Assembly: GCA_907163345.1 (NCBI GenBank)
Contig: CAJQUN010001162.1
Coordinates: forward strand, 33,455 to 97,454
Length of the DNA stretch: 64,000 nucleotides
Direction: 5' to 3'
Source: Haberlea rhodopensis
Lineage: Eukaryota; Streptophyta; Magnoliopsida; Lamiales; Gesneriaceae
A model generated the notes under the pieces. That model did no database searches. It was not told the origin of the DNA and saw nothing but the letters and a program-made list of their open reading frames with translations. Position numbers and translations under genes: made by a program. Positions 47,535 to 60,565 of the stretch are shown here, in pieces (within the stretch, counting starts at the first letter, position 1; every line of letters starts with the position of its first letter).

Positions 47535-48999
47535 CTAGGTATCCCATATCATTACAACTGCAATTACGCCAATGCCGAACAAAACAGCCAGAAACTTGAA
47601 GAATGGTGTGTCGACTGAGACCAACTTCTGAGGATTGTAACCTTTAGCAAGTAGATGATTAATGGCCACATAGACAAACACCCCACAAGCCAGACCCATT
47701 GATATTGCATATATCCAATCTGCCACAGAACCCTGTGTCGTGGCATCAATTATAATACCAATAGCAACACCAATTGGCGATGATATGGCGAATGCAAAGG
47801 CATAAGCTGCACACGATAAGAATGGACGATCTGGAATCATTTTGAGAAGAGCTATCCCCATAGCAATGGCAGCAAATATCTTGTGTAAACAGACGGTCCA
47901 CAGAGCTCTCCAAGCATCCGCCTTGGTTTCTGCCACTCCAATTGCAATGCCCTCAAATACTGAATGGAAACAAAGTGCAGCAATCAACAAGATACTGTCA
48001 CCAAGTGAAGTGGCGCTTGGAAGTGAAGCTTTTGTGGCATGGCTCTGATAAATCAAATACTTAAAAGTGATCAGCCTCATTTAAAAAAACGCCTCCCCTG
48101 CCTATGGATGGGGAAGATAACACATTTGGGACAGAGGTTTAACCTGTAACTGTGAAGTCGAATTCAACTGTATTCCATGATCGCGATCTTTATCATTTCG
48201 CGCATTTGCTGTAACAAAGAATGGCAGAATATGGAAAATCTTGATTCAATTAAAATTCTATGAACCTAATGAATAGAAAGTTGTAATGCACTGATGCAAG
48301 TGACAGAGAAATGGCACCAAATCTCCCATGAGTTAGACCCAAGAAAAGAAGTTACCCCTATTATTAACTGTTCCTCAAAAAATAAAAGAAAAGAAACACT
48401 ACTGGCAAGAAAACTCCACAAACAAGACATAACCATTTGTTGGCAACCTAAAATAAAGCGTAAAATCATGGGGAAAGAGCCACCTAGCCATCCCCGATTA
48501 CTATATCTGCACATATGTAAATATCTGCAAACAAACACAAACCTTGAAGCTCAAGATCAGAATTAGCAGAGACAGTATCACTCTCCCTCTTTCCATAAGC
48601 ATAAGAAATAACGGAATCAGCCGCCATAGTAAGCAAATATCCAGTACTCGCCAGCATAAAAGCAAACGGGTACTCTTTACTCGTTAAATTCTCAAAAGTG
48701 GAATTAGAATCACTCAAGAAATGCATCAAAGCTGTTCCCAGAAACACCCCTCCCGCAAACTGCGTCCCAATTACCAAGAAACCCTCGTTCCACTTCATGA
48801 AATAGGGGTACATACCCCCGGCAAAAGTCCCTATAAACACCAGTATGAGGCACCATATTTTCACAAGGATCAAGGATCTGGACCTGAGATTGGGCTTCTC
48901 TAATGGCGAGATAGAGTCAGAGTCAGAATCTCCGCCGTGTGCGTCGGCTGAGAGGAACAGGATGCAAAGGAGAGAAAGCAAGAGATAATACCGCGCCAT
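47535..48999 (-). CDS. ZIP2: ZIP family zinc/manganese transporter, ZIP2-like, three exons
   Basis: Exons 48999-48543, 48208-48144 and 48044-47535 (stop at 47535-47537) join in phase to 343 aa, close to the usual 350; introns are 334 and 99 bp with GT...AG ends (CAAG|GTTTG, TTACAG|CA; CAG|GTTAAA, TATCAG|AG). ZIP proteins move Zn, Mn or Fe into the cytosol. Residues 1-20 are a signal peptide, followed by eight membrane spans near 43-65, 74-95, 111-134, 189-211, 223-243, 249-273, 284-306 and 323-341. The signature lies in spans 4-5: H201 and E205 (FHSVFEGIAIG), H228 (LHKIFAA). The loop between spans 3 and 4 (about 137-188) has only two His, unlike the His-rich loop of many ZIPs but like ZIP2. 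An in-frame ATG 57 bp upstream is less likely because the signal peptide starts at 48999. Confidence 0.92.
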
Positions 49000-49660
49000 G
49001 GACTTTGGAAAAGAGGGAGTTTTGGAGCATTTCGTTAAATATTCACGGAGTAACATTTACGTCGTAGTACATACCACGCAGTAGAGAAAACGACACGGGG
49101 GGAAAACGGGAGTACTGCGTGTACTTCACGCATATCGTTCTCAGGAAACAAAACAACATGGGATTAATCGTCAAACTAACATTGCTTCTTATTTTATCGG
49201 CAATAATAATTTTTATTTCGCTAGTTTTAGTACTTTAAACAATATTATAAAAAAAGGTGTTGGTATTTGTTAGAAAATAAATGGGAAAATATCTAATAAT
49301 ATAATGGTAAAGATACAAATAATGCATATTTAATTTATTTAAGTGGTATGTTCGTCGTTTTATGAACAGTATCAAGCTTGCCATTTCAAATCACAATCAT
49401 AATTGTTATGAAATTATTAAATTTATTAAATGAATGAAGAACGTAAAGGACGGATTAAATACTGACAACAAATTAGCCCTTTTGATCTGAATGTGGAACA
49501 AAGTTACGTCATTCTTATAATATTGCACTAATAAGAATTAGCCCTTCTGGAACAGTTCGATTTTTCTCTTAATGCAAATTAGTGCAAATTAGCCCTTCTG
49601 GAACAGTTCGATTTTTCTCTTAATGTGGACAATTATTATTCTTTAAAATATATTTAGAGA
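49000..49660 (-). promoter_or_regulatory. 5' UTR and upstream region of the ZIP gene
   Basis: No clear TATA box was fixed. I saw no zinc-deficiency element of the form RTGTCGACAY here. A 39-bp segment (AATTAGCCCTTCTGGAACAG...) occurs at 49536 and again at 49587, 51 bp apart. Confidence 0.4.
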
Positions 49661-50170
49661 AGTAAAAAACGGACAGCCCCCAACGTTCATCCCATTTGTT
49701 ACTTCACCCCCTAACCTTTCAAACATGTACTTAACCCCCTGAACAATTTTAAGTAGTGCACTTAACCCTCTAAACAATATTAAGGAACAAGTTTCTCGAA
49801 CATTCTGGCTGTGAATTCCCTCACGTGCGTCGCACATGCCACGGTCGATGACATATATATCTTTTCACGTATTTTGTGCATAAATTTTATTAGTATACCC
49901 ATCAGCAAATACATGAAAATAAATTTTAAGAGTATACTCATGGTAAAATTCCTGCAAAAAATACATGATAAGACACACATACTCTCTGCAGTGCCATGTG
50001 AGACGCATGTAAGGAAATTTGCACCAGAATATTCGAGAAAATTATTCTCGAATATTGTTTAGATGGTTAAATGCTGCTTAAAATTATTCATGGGGTTAAC
50101 TGCACGTTTTGAAAGGTTAAGGGGTGAAGTGCTAAATGGGGTGAACGTTGGGGGTTGTCCGCTTTTTACC
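49661..50170. mobile_element. MITE with long terminal inverted repeats (Mutator-like)
   Basis: 510 bp. The left end GTAAAAAACGGACAGCCCCC and its continuation to about 49725 are the complement of the right end from about 50105 to 50170, giving inverted repeats of about 60 bp with few mismatches. Flanks ATTTAGAGA (49652-49660) and CTTTCGAGA (50171-50179) agree at 7 of 9 bases, fitting a 9-bp target duplication. Non-coding. It lies 650 bp upstream of the ZIP start. Confidence 0.75.
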
Positions 50171-50504
50171 CTTTCGAGAATAAAAATGAAAATGAAGTAT
50201 TAATATTTAGTTTTATTTTAATACATAAGAAAATGAATTCGAAAAAGGAAACCAAACATTATCTGTATATTTCAGCATATGGTAATAGTATGATTTATTA
50301 AGAATGACTCATATCATTTTCGAAAAATTGTATTATTACCTTACGACCTAAAATTAACTTAATAAAAATAAAATTATATTAAGATAAAGTTTGTTCTATT
50401 AATTTTGATACCAAAAAACTCATGATATCAAAATTATTGTTTTTTCTCCCTAAAAATGTTACACACTCACATGAGATAAGCTCAAAGTCACCATGTTCTG
50501 AAAT
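50171..50504. other. AT-rich stretch between MITE and W2
   Basis: No gene or element could be supported. Confidence 0.5.
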
Positions 50505-51137
50505 TTTCGAACATCCGCGATCGATCGAAAGCCGAAAACAGAGTAAATAAGGCAGTGAAATCACTTGGCCATTGTGAGACCCCGATACTTAAACATAATG
50601 TAAGGTGCAATTATGAGAACTAAGCATGCAATATCAAAGTATTTAATCGTGTTGACATTTTGAGCTTAAGGGTCACGTGCACCCATAAAATTTTCAACAG
50701 ATAATAGTTACATTTCTCAAAACAATAGGAGTGACACTATAGTTCTACTCTAGTACTTGTAGAGACTACGCAAAAGAACTCTGTCCTGCTATTGTAGTAG
50801 TACTCCTTACAGCTCAAAGTATCAGCCCCGACCTTAGTTCTCCTTAGCAAAAGCACCTACAAAGACAACCCCCAACACATGAGCACATAGCTATTCATAT
50901 ACAACACAATATGAATACGTAAGGCGTAAATGCATAAATCATAAATACAAAACACTTCCTGTATTTTCATCGCATTTACAACGCCTATTGTTTGTCCCTG
51001 TACCATGTACCATAATTCATAAACAACTCACTATATGAACATATGGTCTCATAAATAAATGTCATGACATATCATCTCTTTTTCTTGAGTCAGTCATCAT
51101 CAGTTATTTTAAATGCTTTTTCGCTTCATAATCTCAA

Positions 51138-51260
51138 CACAAGCGGTATCTCATCCTCGCTTCTTCATACCAGCGGTATCTCATCCTCGCTTGGTATGGT
51201 ATACCCCGCCTCCATGTGCAAGCGAGCCTCCTCCCTCCCGCTCCACATATATAGCGGTAA
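51138..51260 (-). repeat. Hairpin units in V LTR
   Basis: AGCG-GTATCTCATCCT-CGCT occurs twice, 30 nt apart, followed by GCAAGCGAGCCTCCTCCC and CCGCTCCACAT. Nearly the same text is found twice in the interior of Y (9925-10168). Confidence 0.85.
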
Positions 51261-51613
51261 AGCGTAAGCATTAAAACCTTCACTGTGATCACCCCTGACT
51301 CGTGGAATACATCTCTTTTATTCCACATCACAATATGCAATCACAATGCATAATAACATGTATCAAACTCTTAATGCATCACATTGCATTTCTCATGTGT
51401 CAAAAGACAAACATAAAGTACATGTTACCGTTGGGATGCCCGTACGTCGCTTACGTACCTTTCCAAAATGTAGTGTGTGGTGGGACTCTATCCCCTGCGT
51501 TGTGTAGCCGTCTGTGAAGGCTCTACACCAGTGTACAACACAATATTAGATGCCAATTTATAATCCAAATCAAAAATCCAACAAAATATCATTTTTTTTA
51601 TAACTCTGCCTCT

Positions 51614-51764
51614 GGCGATCGATCGCTACCACGAGGCGATCGATCGCCAGACTTCACTGGCCCATGGCGATCGATCGCGCCATTCATGGCGATCGATCGC
51701 GTGCCTTTGATTTTGGCTACTGGACTTCGGCGATCGATCGCCCCATTTGTGGCGATCGATAACC
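51614..51764 (-). repeat. GATCGATC palindrome array in V LTR
   Basis: Six copies of GGCGATCGATCGCC/GCG or near variants; the last is decayed to CGATCGATAACC. Confidence 0.9.
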
Positions 51765-52934
51765 ACATGGTCTGTGCGCGACATTTTTCAGAATGCTCTA
51801 ACACTGATTTTCATACCCTTCGATCTAACATGTAAGACATACAACATGCCCAAACAAACATATTAGCAGCTACAATACACTACCCTGAGTGTATTCATAT
51901 AAAATGTATACCCTAAACACAAACCCACATGCATTAAAATCACCCATTAACATCAGTACTCAACCAACTTTTCTGAAGAACAGGGCATTGTCTTCCTGCC
52001 CAGGTTTTTGAGTACCCACTTTCAAGCAATGAAATCTACCACATAAGTCATGAATTTTGCTCGAATAAAAATGCCAAGGGCTTCACAAAACTACCATGTA
52101 TGTACTCAACCCAAAGGTTTACTAAAAACATAGCTAACATGCATGATGACACCTTCACAATATCACTCCCATCCCATATTTTTCCAGAAAAACAGGGCAC
52201 ACACATTACCCAGATTTTCGAACACTATACTTTACATGCTTAAACCCTCCACATAAAACATGTAACATGCTCAAGGAAAAATACTGGAAGCTTCACAACA
52301 ACACTATATAAGCATGTAAATCGAAGGTTTTAAGAAACCAAATCTAACATGCCATTTTTACACCAACAAAAAGCATGAACTTAAACAACTTAAATTCAAA
52401 ACCAGAACATGGTTTCTTACCCCTTTTTGCTCCGATTGTTTGAAGGCTTCAAAGCAACAAAAATGGTTGAACTCCTTCCTATCTTGCTCAGCAAGTGTTG
52501 GACGATTTTTGGGAGAGAAATGGAGTGATTCCAGACATGGTAAGGTGGAGTGGGAGATGGGCCAAGAGGTATGGATGAGCAGCTGGCAGCTGGCAGCAGG
52601 GTATGGGTCAAGGGGGTGGTTGAGTGGTGGGTTAAGTGATGTGTTATGTTTTGGTCTCGGTATTTAGCACGTTGTATAAAAATATCCCCACATGATATTT
52701 ATACTATTTTCTCAATAAAATACTTCAACTCCCATTTAAACATGCTTCACCAAAGCAAATAACACACACCCCAAATAATCATGCCACAACCCCAAAGTCC
52801 CAACATATAACACATGCACCCTCACATGCATTTCCCAATATTATTAATTCAACACAAGGAATTAATACCATAATTTTCACAACAATGATTAATGTTTAAA
52901 TAACACCTAATCATTTCGGGGATATCACAGCCAT

Positions 52935-53070
52935 CGATCAGTGAAATTATGGCGATCGATTGCGATTGAACAGAACATTTGGGCGTTTGATCGAGAAGAA
53001 GTGGCGATCGATCGAGATGGCCAGAACTTTTTTGGCGATCGATCGGTGAAAAAGTGGCAATCGATCGCCA
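52935..53070 (+). repeat. GATCGATC palindrome array in W2 LTR
   Basis: Five copies (ATCGATCAG, GCGATCGATTGC, GCGATCGATCGAG, GCGATCGATCGG, GCAATCGATCGCC) plus one left of V at 50517-50527. V therefore inserted into or at the edge of the array. Confidence 0.85.
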
Positions 53071-54023
53071 GGGTTGAATTTTTGAAAAATGGTATATTTT
53101 GTGGACTTTGATTTTAACGCCTATTGTAACATGATATTGTTGATATTGTTGTAGCATCATCACAGGGGACAGGACAACGAGGCGGTTAGACATTGGCGCC
53201 TGATTTCTATTTTTGTGTCGCATAACAAGTACGTGTTAACGTACGAGTATATGATATCATTGTGATGATGATGTGGAATTGTATCATATGATTGGTGGTA
53301 TCATATGCATGTACATTCATGAGATTCATATTGTTGAGATGGATGCCACGATAGGTATGTCGCATATGCTTTGCCTGACATCATTGCCACGATAGATATG
53401 TCATTGTTGGGCATTTGTTTTGGCTGAGATTGTTGCCACGATAGGTATGTTGCATATGCTTTGGCATGAGAGGTATACTCTGGTCGAGTATATTCTCTGG
53501 CTGTTATAATGTATGAGGACGGTGCTATGATATGTGCTGCTAATATGAAGATATGGGGAGGTTCCACTGACATATTGAGCTGAGATAGGCATATCATATC
53601 GGTCTCGTTATAACAGGATGATAAGTGAGACATGTCATGACATATTTGCATTTACTGATGCATGATACAGAACAATCATAGTTGATGTTTATAGTGCTTT
53701 ATCGTTTATGTTTCTCATTGATATTGCACTGAGATTGTTGCTTATCTATACTCATGTTGTCTGATTGTTTATGTAGGGACTCATAGACGTGGGAGGACGG
53801 GATTGTGAGTCTTATTCCGCTGCGAGCTAAACCACTGCTTAGGAGTATGTAATGGTCTAGGTTGTTTTGTTGTCCATATAATGTATATTATGACATGGTT
53901 TTGTCAAATTGTAACAACCTACATAATAATACTCGTAATCAGTGTATGATTTACTTAATTCCTACTCACATATGAATAATGGACTGATACATAACGGATT
54001 AAGTAAAGAGGACCCCACATTAG

Positions 54024-54035
54024 TGGTATCAGAGC
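54024..54035 (+). other. Primer binding site of W2
   Basis: TGGTATCAGAGC four bases inside the LTR end; complementary to the 3' end of initiator tRNA-Met. Confidence 0.9.
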
Positions 54036-54183
54036 AGTGGTTCGAGAACAGGGTGAACAAGGGTAGAGAACGTGTAGTAGAGAGTTGCCTAATCACTTGC
54101 AAGTATGTTGAGAGTATTGCACTGATGTTATACTAACATGCTTATTATATTTGTCTGTTGTTGTTAACCCTGGATTTGCAATC

Positions 54184-54631
54184 ATGGCAGACAGAGTACC
54201 GCGTGATTATGTTGGGGATGCCATGAGTGGTAATGCTAGTGTTGGGTTGGCGCCTGTGCCACCACCACCACCACTAGGGCAAGGGCCAGTAGAACATGTA
54301 CTGTTATCTGGGAATTAACTTTGACCCAGTTTCTGAGTAATCAGCCACCTCGTTTTGAGGGTACTGAATCAGGGGAACAAGCAGAGGAATGGTTGTAACA
54401 TGTTGAACAGATCTTTGTGTCAGCACCATGTGCCAAGTCCGCCTGGTTACGTTTGGCTGAGTTCCAGATAGCAAAGAAAGCGATGATGTGGTGGAAAACC
54501 ACATTAATTGAGTTACGAGCTCAGGGACAAATTGTGGATTGGGATGTATTCAGAACTCGTTTTCTTGATCACTATTTCTATGTGTCTGCGAGGCAGAGAA
54601 AAGAAGATGAGTTTACTAATCTGAAATAGGG
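54184..54631 (+). pseudogene. Ty3/gypsy gag, broken and cut off by X2
   Basis: ATG at 54184 (MADRVPRDYVGDAM) with a Pro run, then a frame break near 54315. The capsid part is readable as TQFLSNQPPRFEGTE, AEEW, then (after a TAA where Gln is expected) HVEQIF, LAEFQIAKKAMMWW, LRAQGQIVDWDVFR and SARQRKEDEFTNLK, typical of Tekay-type gag. The reading stops at TAG (54627-54629) where the family has Gln-Gly, and element X2 begins at 54632. The rest of W2 is not in the window and should lie beyond 64000. Confidence 0.85.
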
Positions 54632-57110
54632 TTTAAGGGCCCCCGTGCCCTTAACCCGTTATTAGTGTATTAATCCATGCCATTAAGTGTATAAAATCAT
54701 ATTATCATGGGAAGGAAACCATATACAAGAATAACATCATTTACCATCTATAAAATTTCTTGCATTAGAACCTCATAATATTCAACTTCCCCCAACTAAA
54801 GCCACTTTCATAGTATGCACCCTAATAATACACTAACATACTCTCAGTTCATTTAGCAATTTCGTATTTAATTGCATGCAAACCATAAATGAAGAGAGAA
54901 AACCATGCCCATTTATACATTTCATATACAGATAAAACGTACTCACATGAGAGCACCCAATGAATAAACGTGTAATGTATAAAATATTCTACCAGATACC
55001 GGTACTTCAATTCTGGAAGCACCTCCCAAGCACAACTCGATCTCAACTCTGGGTCTGTGTACTTATTCAACTAGCTCTGGTACCTCGATCCTGGAAGTAC
55101 CTCTAATCAACAGCTCGAGCTCTAACTCCAAAGCTGCTGCTACACCTGTATCACATGCCCCAACAGATACAGTCCCCATATGGGGTGAGCATACCAATAC
55201 CACCAATCCAATAACAAAATATTCCAGTTCATAATTTACAGAATGTAAATGCCATGAATTTAAATGATACTCCCTGGATGGTAACATCCTCATCCGGGAC
55301 CCCCTGTATTGTCCATGTTCTCAAAATAACCAAACCATTAAATTCTCATAAGCCAGTTGATCATCTCATTGATCAACTAAAACCATTCCTGCTATACAGT
55401 TTCATAACCAAATATGATTAAATCATCCAATAGAGCATTACAGATATCGCATGTAACTAGCCAATGATTCCATGTTTATGTTTCATAGCTCGCTCTACCA
55501 TAGCGGCATTTTAATTCCACGCACGTTCAACAAAAGTGGCGTCATAACCGATGGTCGCTCAACGGCGACAACATCCCAAATATTGCTCGCTCAAAAGTGG
55601 CACCATATAATTCCCAATGTAGGTCCATTTATCGCAAATTACCGTATACCATGCATTTCACTATCCATTAATAACAAGTACCATATGTCACGCATTTCAC
55701 TATCCATTTTTTGAAAGTACACATACCATGCATTTCGCAATTGCAATATTATAACAGGCTATGCTCGTACGTTATACGTACCTTATGATTCCGTAGTTTG
55801 AGTCCAACCTTGCCTGAGTCCCATGACCTGATGAGTTAAGTGCTAACATGCAAATAACTCTCAATTAAACATAGGCATGCAATCACGTTCCCAAGCACGT
55901 TCACAACTTCCAAACCTATCGTCTATCCATGACGATTACCACAATAAAAGCCCACCGGCAAAGCATGCATAATACCCAAAATATACCATTTTACAAGTTT
56001 AAAAGATAGCCAAAAACTCAACCGAGAATCCCGTTTTATTAAACTTTTCCTCCAACCAATCCATTTTAAAAGTATAGCATTCCCATTGGAATGTAGACAT
56101 TGCCCCGGAAAACGGTTAATTAAACCCTGTTTCCAAAATCCCGACATTTTCAAAATTTTCCAAAAAAAAACCAAAACTTACGGGCGGCGATCGATCGCCT
56201 CTTCTAGCGCGATCGATCGCCCCTGTCCAGTGGGCAAAAATCGCCTTCTCGCGATCGATCGCCAACCTGCTCGCGATCGATCGCCTAGACCACGCGATCG
56301 ATCACCTGCACTGTTCATCGTCATTGATTTTAACAGCTGCACGTCACGATCGATCGCCCCTCCTCGGCGATCGATCGCCACCTGCGATTTTCAGAAAAAT
56401 TCAAGCTTCCATGGTGTTTTTCACACCCAAATTCAAAACCAACACCCCATACACCATCAACACCTCAAATACTCCATTTAAAAACAATAAAAACTCCAAA
56501 AACTCAACATTGGATTTTAACCAAAAATCCCCAAACTCCACAACCAACCAAAACCTCAACCAAAAACTACCATACCACTACCAAATCGAAGACAAAGGTG
56601 AGGGGAAGATGAATACCTAATTATCTTCGAGAAATCCGGCTCACGAGCCAAGCCATCAACAATTTCTCCTCCAAGGGAGAAAAGAGGGTAATGGGGAAGG
56701 GGTTTGGGCGCATAGAGAGAGAGGGAGAGAGAGAGGGAATCCGTCCAAATGACGGAATACCGAGTCCACCTGGTATATATAGCTCTAAAGCTCCAAAATA
56801 CCGACTCCTCCACAAATAAATCATGATTCATTAAATATCATCTGTTTTCAATAATTACCTCCCAAACTCTATTTTCATTATCAGCCCTAGTACAAAGTAC
56901 TCCGGACCCCAAATCCCACCAAAGACCTAATTCCAAGGTTATCACCACGATGAGAATACAATCTCATCCCTTGGATCCAACGACTCCAAATAACGGATTT
57001 AAAATCTCCGAGAGTCTCGAAACCGCAATTAATTCATAATTGCCACAAATAAAATCCATTAAGGACTATTACCACACCGAGATTAACACCATTAATCCTC
57101 GGGCATCACA
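54632..57110 (-). repeat. 3' LTR of X2
   Basis: 2479 bp on the minus strand, from TGTGATGCCCGAGG at 57110 to GGGGGCCCTTAAA at 54632, where the usual TTACA end is mutated. Same family as 27550-29832. It contains TATA (56773-56783), a GA/CT tract (56713-56737), a GATCGATC array (56185-56380), the GTACGT core (55768-55783) and a hairpin array (55487-55605). Confidence 0.88.
56185..56380 (-). repeat. GATCGATC palindrome array in X2 LTR
   Basis: Seven copies of GCGATCGATCGCC or single-base variants (one GCGATCGATCACC, one ACGATCGATCGCC), spaced about 20-55 bp. Confidence 0.9.
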
Positions 57111-59650
57111 ATTATCCCCCACTAATAAAATTTCGTCCCCGAAATTTGCACGGCGTACTCCTGGTATTGCCGAGATTACAAAATCCAAACAGATTCACAT
57201 CGTCGAATCATGAACATGTGATGAATGACACACCAACCGCGAGGACACCGGCCTCGCACCAAAATCTGGAATGGAGTGAACCTCCCAACCATCACAAACT
57301 CAAGGAAAGACGTCGGCATTTCCCGGTGCTAACCGTCTCAAAGCAGTCAGCCAACCATAACTGCGAACCAAACGAATCATTCGTGATTCCAAAATAGATA
57401 TCGCCTCAATGATATCTCTATGGTATAGCCAACGATGTTAAACATACATCATTAACAAACTCCAATTATACCTCCATCAAAGGAGCAATTGCACCATTTT
57501 GCAACACGGTTCGGGCAACTCATCGCTACCTATCAACACAAAGCACATCTCTAAAGATGTCCACATCCGTGTGTTTTAAGAAATCGCATCTTGACCCAAA
57601 CACACTATCGAGACTCCACAAGGTCTCAAGTTCTCGAAAGGACATGCAAGAACAATCAATTTCATTCTCGCCACATGTGTCAACCACGACACTTAACCAA
57701 TCCGAATTCTGGCCATCCCTCGCATACCCTAGGATTCAACAATCCTAACACAGGGAGGCTATCGAATTAACCAGCAAGAATTACCACGGTCCCGAAACAC
57801 AACAATCCCTCCTCAGGGGGAGTGAACCGGACCTCACGATTATTCCCCAGAATACATCGTGCCATCGAGATTACCAATATCAAGGTGCCACAATATCTCA
57901 CCGGAGGTTCATTCATCAAAGCATATAAATCCGATGCTCGACGAGTACCAAGAAAAAGCTAGCCTTTGTATAACCACACCGGCATACATACCCATGCACC
58001 AACACAACATGCACACACAATGCAATAGACTCGGGCATCTCCAATCATACCCAAAATCCCAAAACCAACTGTCAACCCTCAATTATTCTCACTCCACTGA
58101 GACTGATGGTTGACAACCAAAAAGGGTGTGATTTCAACATCAACACCACACAAACCAAAACAACGAATCCCCAAAAGATTCAACCGGTAGGTACATCAAT
58201 ACCGCTTTCCTCATAAGGAAAATGTCATGAATCCATGACCCTCCAACCTCGAACCACCGTTCGGAAAACTGGATATATTTATACCAAAATATATCTCGGA
58301 ACCAAAATATGCAACTGGTTCAGAATAGTGCATCGAAGCCACTATTACCAAATCGAAAACCGTATACGTTATGTGTACTCATCCTAACAATGCTCTGTAC
58401 TAATACCATAGTACTACACAATCTTGAGCATTTCCCCGGAGACGTCTCCCCGAACGTCTCACCGAAAGGTAAGTAATCCATTACTCGGTCCAACACTAGT
58501 AATGCTTACCATGGCTGATTTACAATCAACCCACTACCGATATCAGCTGTCTCCATGACAGTACACTCCAAATCTCTCCAAATGATAAAATCAATATAGT
58601 AGTGTTACCCCACTAGCTATATCCCACAATTTCAATTGTGTCTCCCGTTGCATTCCACATGCAAAGATGCTCAACCAGAGCTAACAACGACTTGCCGACA
58701 CTCACGTTGGTACTCCCAACAGAAATGAGTTGTCCCGGTACAAGTCCCTCGAAACATTTGACGTATAAACGTCCCTGTGAGGCATTCCCTGCCTCCATCA
58801 TCATACCACGAGGAGACTACGAGAGTCTACCAAAACCCTCATCGTATCACCATACGATTTACCCAACTCGAATCCAACGAGCAGTATAATGGCTATCACA
58901 AGCACTCTAAAGTACTGAAACAATACCTGGCTAGTGATTCGCTGCTCCCATAGGTTCATACCAACCCATCAACGTGACACACGTTCCATTCCGGTATACC
59001 ATACCGTACAAACCATTAGAGTTGTGGGTCATCACCCAATTAAATCTCTATAACACCAAAGCATAATGGACGTCCCAGTGTCCTTGCTCAACCACGGTGC
59101 AATCCTAATCCATTACGACTTGTTCCACACCCTCAGGGTGGGTGTAACCATGTCTACCACACATTACAACGACAAGCGAGTAGTTTCCTCAATGACTATT
59201 CTTACCACCAATCACTTGGCCTTAGCCATTCTAGCGAGTATACCCAAAGGTATCACTACTCGAAAATATTTACCTATATTACATGATGTGGTACACTCAC
59301 CGGTACAATGCATCCAATAATCCATCGAGCAAACCCCCGCGGCGTAACAGTCTCGTCAACCAGTGACGTAGACACCACCTTGTGCTCATCAACGTCACTC
59401 AAACCATAAGACTAAATACGTACACCCAGACGTATTATTCATCAAAATGACGATACACGTCTACAGAGAACATCCATTATGTCATCGTCATCCCGTGACG
59501 GCATATGTCAACATTTGACATCCAAATAACATCGTCAACTCTTGACGGCATTTGTCGATACACGACATCCATAATCTCATCGTCAAACACATGACGGTAT
59601 ATAACAACACATGGTATTCACAACAATGCTAATAAAACAGTAATATACCA
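57111..59650 (-). mobile_element. Conserved non-coding interior of X2
   Basis: Starts with the polypurine tract (minus, 57111-57124). It aligns with X1 (26173-27549 and 14110-15282, inverted) and with Y (6478-8810). No gag or pol could be read. A short frame near 58640-58800 (minus; GRLYVKCFEGLV) resembles one at 14935-15060 in X1 (GRLYVKRFEGLV), but it is lost in Y and shifts after about 45 codons. Confidence 0.7.
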
Positions 59651-59837
59651 TACCTAAGATAGCGGCATACCTGTATCCATCTTCCACCAGCGGTACACCA
59701 GCAGCACCCATCGCTCGTAGGCGGCATAATCCAGTGCTACGCACATAGCGGTATAACCCATCGCTATAGAATCAGCGGCATGATCCCTCGCCATAGAGTC
59801 AGCGGCATAAAACATCGCTATAGATATCCGGCGGTAT
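59650..59837 (-). repeat. X2 hairpin array, part left of T2
   Basis: Units such as AGCG-GCATGATCCCT-CGC(C) and AGCG-GTATAACCCAT-CGCT, continuing at 62753 beyond the T2 insertion. Confidence 0.75.
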
Positions 59838-60379
59838 TGTAGGGTCTTCCTACCTTAACATCATATTAATAACGAATAATGGACTAAACATGCATTAATG
59901 GCACATTAGGGTTCCAGTTGTAGTTTTGAGCTAATAAGATTACAGGCCAAAAATGAAATTTCAAAACTTAATTAATTATATTCCTTTCAATGAATGCTAA
60001 AGCGATAGAATTATACTACTCGTAGAGTAGAGACTATCCAAAAATTCTGTATCCTATCTTCTTTCATGCTCCTCATAGCTCACTGCCTCAACCCGACCCT
60101 TTAATCTTCTGTCCAAAAGTGTACCTACAGGAACAACCCATCATGAGCATGTACATCGTTACTTAACATCATAAGGTAATGGCATATAAATAAATGCATG
60201 AAAGTATTTGGTAACATATACTTTCTGGTTAATCGCATTAACCCTCCTTGGTTGTCCCTGTTTCATAGTCATGCATATAATCATTAGTTCTTGACATAAT
60301 GATTAAAATCGTACTTCATTCATATGTTCATAATCAACAATGTTAATTAGAAATGGGACTGTCCTGGTTCTATTATGAC

Positions 60380-60565
60380 AGCGGCACAATTGGCCCCCCT
60401 CGCTCGACATAAAGCGGAATTGTGATACCCCTCGCTACACCTTGATAGCGGATGTATCTCCTCGCTTAGCGGAATTATGATACCCCTCGCTACGCCTTGA
60501 TAGCGGATGTATCCCCTCACTAGTTATGTGAGCGGCAAGTACCTTCCTCGCTTGCCCATAACAAC
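60380..60565 (-). repeat. Hairpin units in T2 LTR
   Basis: Alternating AGCGG and CTCGCT words every 30-35 bp; the segment AGCGGAATT.TGATACCCC occurs twice. Confidence 0.8.

Larger units (their letters stand above)
50573..52929 (-). repeat. Solo LTR V (same superfamily as T1/T2 LTRs)
   Basis: 2357 bp with TG...CA ends (minus sense TGTGATATCCCCG to GGGGTCTCACA), flanked by GCCAT at 50568-50572 and 52930-52934. It carries a GATCGATC array (51614-51764), the GTACGT core (51441-51460) and hairpin units (51138-51260). Confidence 0.92.
50505..54019 (+). repeat. 5' LTR of W2, 5'-truncated and split by V
   Basis: The LTR ends GAGGACCCCACA at 54019 before a primer site. The segment 53130-53240 (CACAGGGGACAGGACAACG, GTACGTGTTAACGTACGAG) matches the W solo LTR near 17010-17100 in inverted sense. 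The part left of V (50505-50572) continues the array right of V (52935 on). The true LTR start was not found, so the left boundary is uncertain. Confidence 0.7.

Noticed and set aside
49000..49056. Upstream ATG (49054-49056) as start of the ZIP protein
   Set aside because: It would put 19 non-hydrophobic residues before the signal peptide; the ATG at 48999 gives a normal ZIP N-terminus.
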